Origin: Bacteroides sp.
GTDB taxonomy: Bacteria > Bacteroidota > Bacteroidia > Bacteroidales > Muribaculaceae
Assembly: GCA_014802335.1 (NCBI GenBank)
Contig: JAAVCL010000017.1
Span: forward strand, 1 to 51,249
Reading direction: 5' to 3'
DNA: 51,249 bases
Positions within the stretch are counted from its first letter, which is position 1, and the number at the start of each line of letters is the position of its first letter. Made by a program: the position numbers and the translations under genes. Below the pieces are notes generated by a model that did not search any database, was not told where the DNA came from, and saw nothing but the letters and a program-made list of their open reading frames with translations. Below, piece after piece: positions 48,571-51,249 of the stretch.

Positions 48571-48690
48571 ATCGGCAAATGTATGGACGTGGCGTGTCAT
48601 GTCTAAAAAATTAATGGAGAGCAAGTCTGAACACTTACTCTCCATTTTTTTATGCCGATGTTTTACTTGAATGGCACGCTATGTCCACTT
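48571..48690. repeat. Dispersed palindromic repeat copies flanking the cpsB-purC terminator
   Basis: TCGGCAAATGTATGGACGTG then GCGTGTCATGTCTA (from about 48571) and GGCACGCTATGTCCA (from about 48672) match the repeat family of 3458-3735 and 8469, in opposite orientation about the hairpin. Confidence 0.6.
48614..48651. terminator. Bidirectional terminator between cpsB-like and purC
   Basis: ATGGAGAGCAAGT (48614-48626) pairs with ACTTACTCTCCAT (48632-48644), one mismatch. It is followed by seven T on the plus strand; the minus strand reads ATTAATTTTTTAG. It serves the convergent genes. Confidence 0.85.
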
Positions 48691-48695
48691 CTTGT

Positions 48696-49646
48696 TTAAC
48701 CGAGTGTCTCAAGACACTTGGCAACATTCTCTTCGATGCGGTTGTTGAGGTTGCTTTCATCAGCAGGCACGAATTTGCTGCCCGTGATATGCTCGAAAAG
48801 TTCGATGTAGCGCTTGCTGACCTCTTCGCAATACTCCGGTGTCATTTCAGGCACTTTCTGGCCTTCCTTGCCCATAAAACCGTTTGAAATGAGCCATTGG
48901 CGAACGAACTCCTTGGAAAGCTGACGCTGTTCTTCACCCTTTTCAAAGCGTTCCTCATAGCCGTCAGCATAGAAATAGCGTGATGAATCGGGAGTGTGGA
49001 TTTCGTCAATAAGTATCACCTTCCCATCCTTGAGGCCGAATTCATATTTGGTGTCAACAAGTATGAGACCCTGTTTTGCCGCCATTTCCGAGCCACGCTC
49101 AAACAGGGCAAGAGCATACTTTTCAACTTGCTTGTACACCTCTTCATCAACGATGCCACGGGCAATTATCTCTTCGCGCGAGATGTTTTCGTCATGACCT
49201 GCATCGGCTTTGGTGGTCGGGGTGAGAATAGGAGTCTCGAATTTCTGATTTTCCTTCATTCCTTCCGGAAGACGAACGCCGCAGATTTCGCGATTACCTG
49301 ATTTATAATCGCGCCATGCAGAACCTGCAAGATAGCCACGTACAATCATTTCTATTTTGAGAGGCTCACATTTAGTGCCGATTGTAACCATCGGGTCGGG
49401 TACGGCTATCTTCCAGTTGGGTACTATATCGGAAGTCGCATCAAGAAAATAAGATGCAATCTGATTAAGTACTTGTCCTTTGAAAGGTATTCCTTCCGGA
49501 AGAATAACATCGAATGCGGAAATACGGTCGGTTGCAACCATCACAAGGTATTTGTTGTCGATATCATAAACATCGCGAACTTTACCATGATACACTGATT
49601 CCTGACCTTTGAAATTAAAATCGGTTTTAGTTAATGTAGATGACAT
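48696..49646 (-). CDS. purC: SAICAR synthase
   Basis: Joins CAIR and aspartate with ATP. The 316-residue protein is the longer Bacteroidetes form (E. coli 237). [54 protein letters not shown] and [22 protein letters not shown] are family signatures. It stands apart from the pur operon, 36 bases downstream of a secreted GH13 gene with no promoter in the gap, so it may be partly cotranscribed with it. Confidence 0.95.
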   Translation of the reverse strand: MSSTLTKTDFNFKGQESVYHGKVRDVYDIDNKYLVMVATDRISAFDVILPEGIPFKGQVLNQIASYFLDATSDIVPNWKIAVPDPMVTIGTKCEPLKIEMIVRGYLAGSAWRDYKSGNREICGVRLPEGMKENQKFETPILTPTTKADAGHDENISREEIIARGIVDEEVYKQVEKYALALFERGSEMAAKQGLILVDTKYEFGLKDGKVILIDEIHTPDSSRYFYADGYEERFEKGEEQRQLSKEFVRQWLISNGFMGKEGQKVPEMTPEYCEEVSKRYIELFEHITGSKFVPADESNLNNRIEENVAKCLETLG

Positions 49647-49682
49647 TATATATAAATTAAAAATCTTTATAGGGTTCAGAGA

Positions 49683-51089
49683 CTATTTGGCAAAAATAAG
49701 ATATTGCCAGGGCTTGAGTTCGGCCGGGAGTTGAGCCTGCGTGCCGCTGAATACATCAGTCAGATCCTGCACATCCAGACCGCGGGCCTTAAGTTGAAGG
49801 GGCACTGTCTCGTTCGAAAGGTTGGCTATCACCATCAACTTGTTGTCGTTGTTTGCATCGCTTGCCGATTCACGCACAAAACACAAAATATCGGGATTTG
49901 TGGCCTGATAGAAGTCGGCCGGCACGCTTGCGTCAAGTGCGCGATTGGAATGTTTAAGTGAATTCAATGTTTCATAGAAAGTGGTGAATTCATTTCTATC
50001 GTAGTCGGGCTGAATGCTGTCTTGTTCAAAGAACTCAAATGCGTGGTTGAAGCCCACTTCCTGTCCGGTATACATCATCGGCACGCCCGGAAGGGTGTAG
50101 CTCAGAACAGCAAATGCGCCTGTGGCGGGTCCGAAGCGATCGAATTCCGTGCCTTCCCATGAATTAAGGTCATGATTTGTAACCATATTCATGTGCAATG
50201 AGCCTTCAGGGAATTCTTTTTTCTGGCGTTCGATAAGTGCGGGAATGTCCTGAGCTGTCATTTCAGGACGGTTTTCCTTATGCTCCTTGGCCCATTTGTT
50301 AACGCCCTTGGTGGCAGCTATAGCATTGAAAACATCCTTCATCGGCCATGCGTAGTCAACATCGAAAGCCTTAACTAAAAGCGACGGTGTGGATGATTCG
50401 GCGAGCATCAGAATCGGCTTTATTGCTTCGAGCTGAGGACGCGCCTCTTCCCAATAGTCGGTCGGCACTTCACCGGCCACATCGCAACGGTAGCCATCAA
50501 TGTCGGCCTCTGTGATCCAGAATTTCAAGGCATCTGTCATGGCAGCCCGGGTTCCCGGATTGGAATAGTCAAGCTTATAAACGTCAGTCCAGTCGTATGG
50601 GCCATATTTCTCGCCCTTTTCATTCAAGGCATAAAGTCCTGGATTTTCGGTTACCCATTTATGGTCGGCACCCGTATGGTTGCAGACCTCGTCAAGGATA
50701 ACTTTCATATCGTGTGCATGGGCGGTGCGAACAAATTCCTTAAGGTCTTCCATTGTGCCGAATTCCGGATTAACGCCTTTGTAATCCTGAACTGCATAGT
50801 AAGAGCCTAACGTACCCTTGCGTTGTTCGACACTGATGGGATGAATTGGCATCAGCCAGATCACATCGACGCCCAAATCCTTGAGACGAGGCAATTCGCG
50901 TTGGAGTCCTTTGAAATCGCGCGTTTTCGTGCCTTGACGAAGGTTCGCTTCGTAAATCACCGCTTTCTGAAGCCATTCCGGCGAGGGAGAAGAGGCTTTT
51001 ACGTTACCAAGGTTCTCCTCTTTCTTTGCCGTGGCTGAAAGCACCGAGCTCGCGGCAAGTAATAAACATGTCAGTTTATTGTATTTCAT
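49683..51089 (-). CDS. Secreted alpha-amylase-family glycoside hydrolase (GH13)
   Basis: A 468-residue starch-type glycosidase. The signal peptide is at 1-21 (MKYNKLTCLLLAASSVLSAT). Region I is DEVCNH at 133-138, region II GYRCDVAGE with nucleophile Asp203, region III LMLAESST with acid/base Glu231, and region IV VTNHDLNS with Asp307. It is shorter than SusG-type amylases and lacks a visible starch-binding module; there is no SusCD pair in the window. Probably periplasmic, acting on maltooligosaccharides (inference). Confidence 0.9.
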   Translation of the reverse strand: MKYNKLTCLLLAASSVLSATAKKEENLGNVKASSPSPEWLQKAVIYEANLRQGTKTRDFKGLQRELPRLKDLGVDVIWLMPIHPISVEQRKGTLGSYYAVQDYKGVNPEFGTMEDLKEFVRTAHAHDMKVILDEVCNHTGADHKWVTENPGLYALNEKGEKYGPYDWTDVYKLDYSNPGTRAAMTDALKFWITEADIDGYRCDVAGEVPTDYWEEARPQLEAIKPILMLAESSTPSLLVKAFDVDYAWPMKDVFNAIAATKGVNKWAKEHKENRPEMTAQDIPALIERQKKEFPEGSLHMNMVTNHDLNSWEGTEFDRFGPATGAFAVLSYTLPGVPMMYTGQEVGFNHAFEFFEQDSIQPDYDRNEFTTFYETLNSLKHSNRALDASVPADFYQATNPDILCFVRESASDANNDNKLMVIANLSNETVPLQLKARGLDVQDLTDVFSGTQAQLPAELKPWQYLIFAK

Positions 51090-51103
51090 TTCTAAAGATA
51101 TTT

Positions 51104-51124
51104 AGAAGTCGTTTAAACTTTTTT
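51104..51124. repeat. GTTTAAAC repeat half copy upstream of the GH13 gene
   Basis: AGAAGTCGTTTAAACTTTTT shares its first 15 bases with the near-palindrome at 28854-28875. The right half is lost here. Confidence 0.5.
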
Positions 51125-51216
51125 CAAGGATAAGATTTATTAAGATTTTGAGCGGATTTGACTCGTCATTTCTATTTAAAGGAAACTCGTCGATTTTCAA
51201 TTTGATTCTTGAAGAA

Positions 51217-51243
51217 GGAGCATAGCGGGCTATGCGACTGATG
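51217..51243 (+). repeat. Small hairpin repeat at the window end
   Basis: GGAGCATAGCGGGCTATGCG then ACTGATG, with the dyad GCATAGCGGGCTATGC. Related to 43534-43563. No gene in 51125-51249. Confidence 0.45.
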
Positions 51244-51249
51244 AAAGAA

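Overview
This window looks like chromosome from an anaerobic gut bacterium of the order Bacteroidales, most likely the Muribaculaceae or a close relative. The family is my inference. The order is supported by promoters of the Bacteroidetes type (TAnnTTTG at -7, TTTG or TTG about 19-20 bases upstream), by the near absence of Shine-Dalgarno sequences, by Bacteroidetes-type proteins (a DUF5723-like barrel, a 629-residue PurF paralogue, a small IS200-type transposase) and by the gene neighbourhoods. Most genes lie on the minus strand.

Layout. Positions 1-3000: a LolC/E-like permease, rbfA, an O-methyltransferase and aroQ, on the minus strand. Positions 3100-4000: tRNA-Asp and tRNA-Pro, each with its own promoter and terminator, separated by a cluster of dispersed palindromic repeats. 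Positions 4000-8600: a formate/nitrite-type channel, an aldo/keto reductase overlapping a His-rich secreted protein, a YeiH-type membrane protein, and purT. Positions 8600-13500: tryptophanase with an unusual leader, then a DUF5723-like barrel paired with a lipoprotein. Positions 13800-28530: a ten-gene purine operon in transcription order purE-purL-purM-purH-purD-folD-purB-purA-guaB-guaA. Positions 28900-29120: a small HTH regulator. Positions 29340-41190: a nine-gene operon purF-carA-carB-pyrC-pyrK-pyrD-pyrF-pyrE-pyrB. Then come panB, a Wza/Wzc/CpsB exopolysaccharide locus (42600-48490) interrupted by an IS200/RAYT transposase inside large REP-like inverted repeats, purC, and a secreted GH13 glycosidase.

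The genes together encode all of UMP synthesis and nearly all of IMP, AMP and GMP synthesis. PurT supplies the first formyl transfer from formate, FolD the folate C1 unit for PurH, and CarAB the carbamoyl phosphate for PyrB. Only a purK is missing from the set seen here. The PurF paralogue heads the pyrimidine operon and overlaps carA by 4 bases.

The most interesting signals are these. (1) The tnaA leader carries a 20-codon ORF with two Trp codons, inside a perfect 25-bp inverted repeat and behind a well-formed promoter. This is a candidate non-canonical tnaC-like control or an invertible element. (2) PyrB is fused at its C-terminus to only the zinc half of PyrI, with the exact Cys spacing of PyrI, while the nucleotide-binding half is absent. 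(3) The purE leader can form two mutually exclusive hairpins next to a His-rich mini-ORF. (4) A RAYT/REP system has 122-bp inverted arms and a gene-less relative beside it. (5) Several families of small palindromic repeats recur in intergenic spacers.
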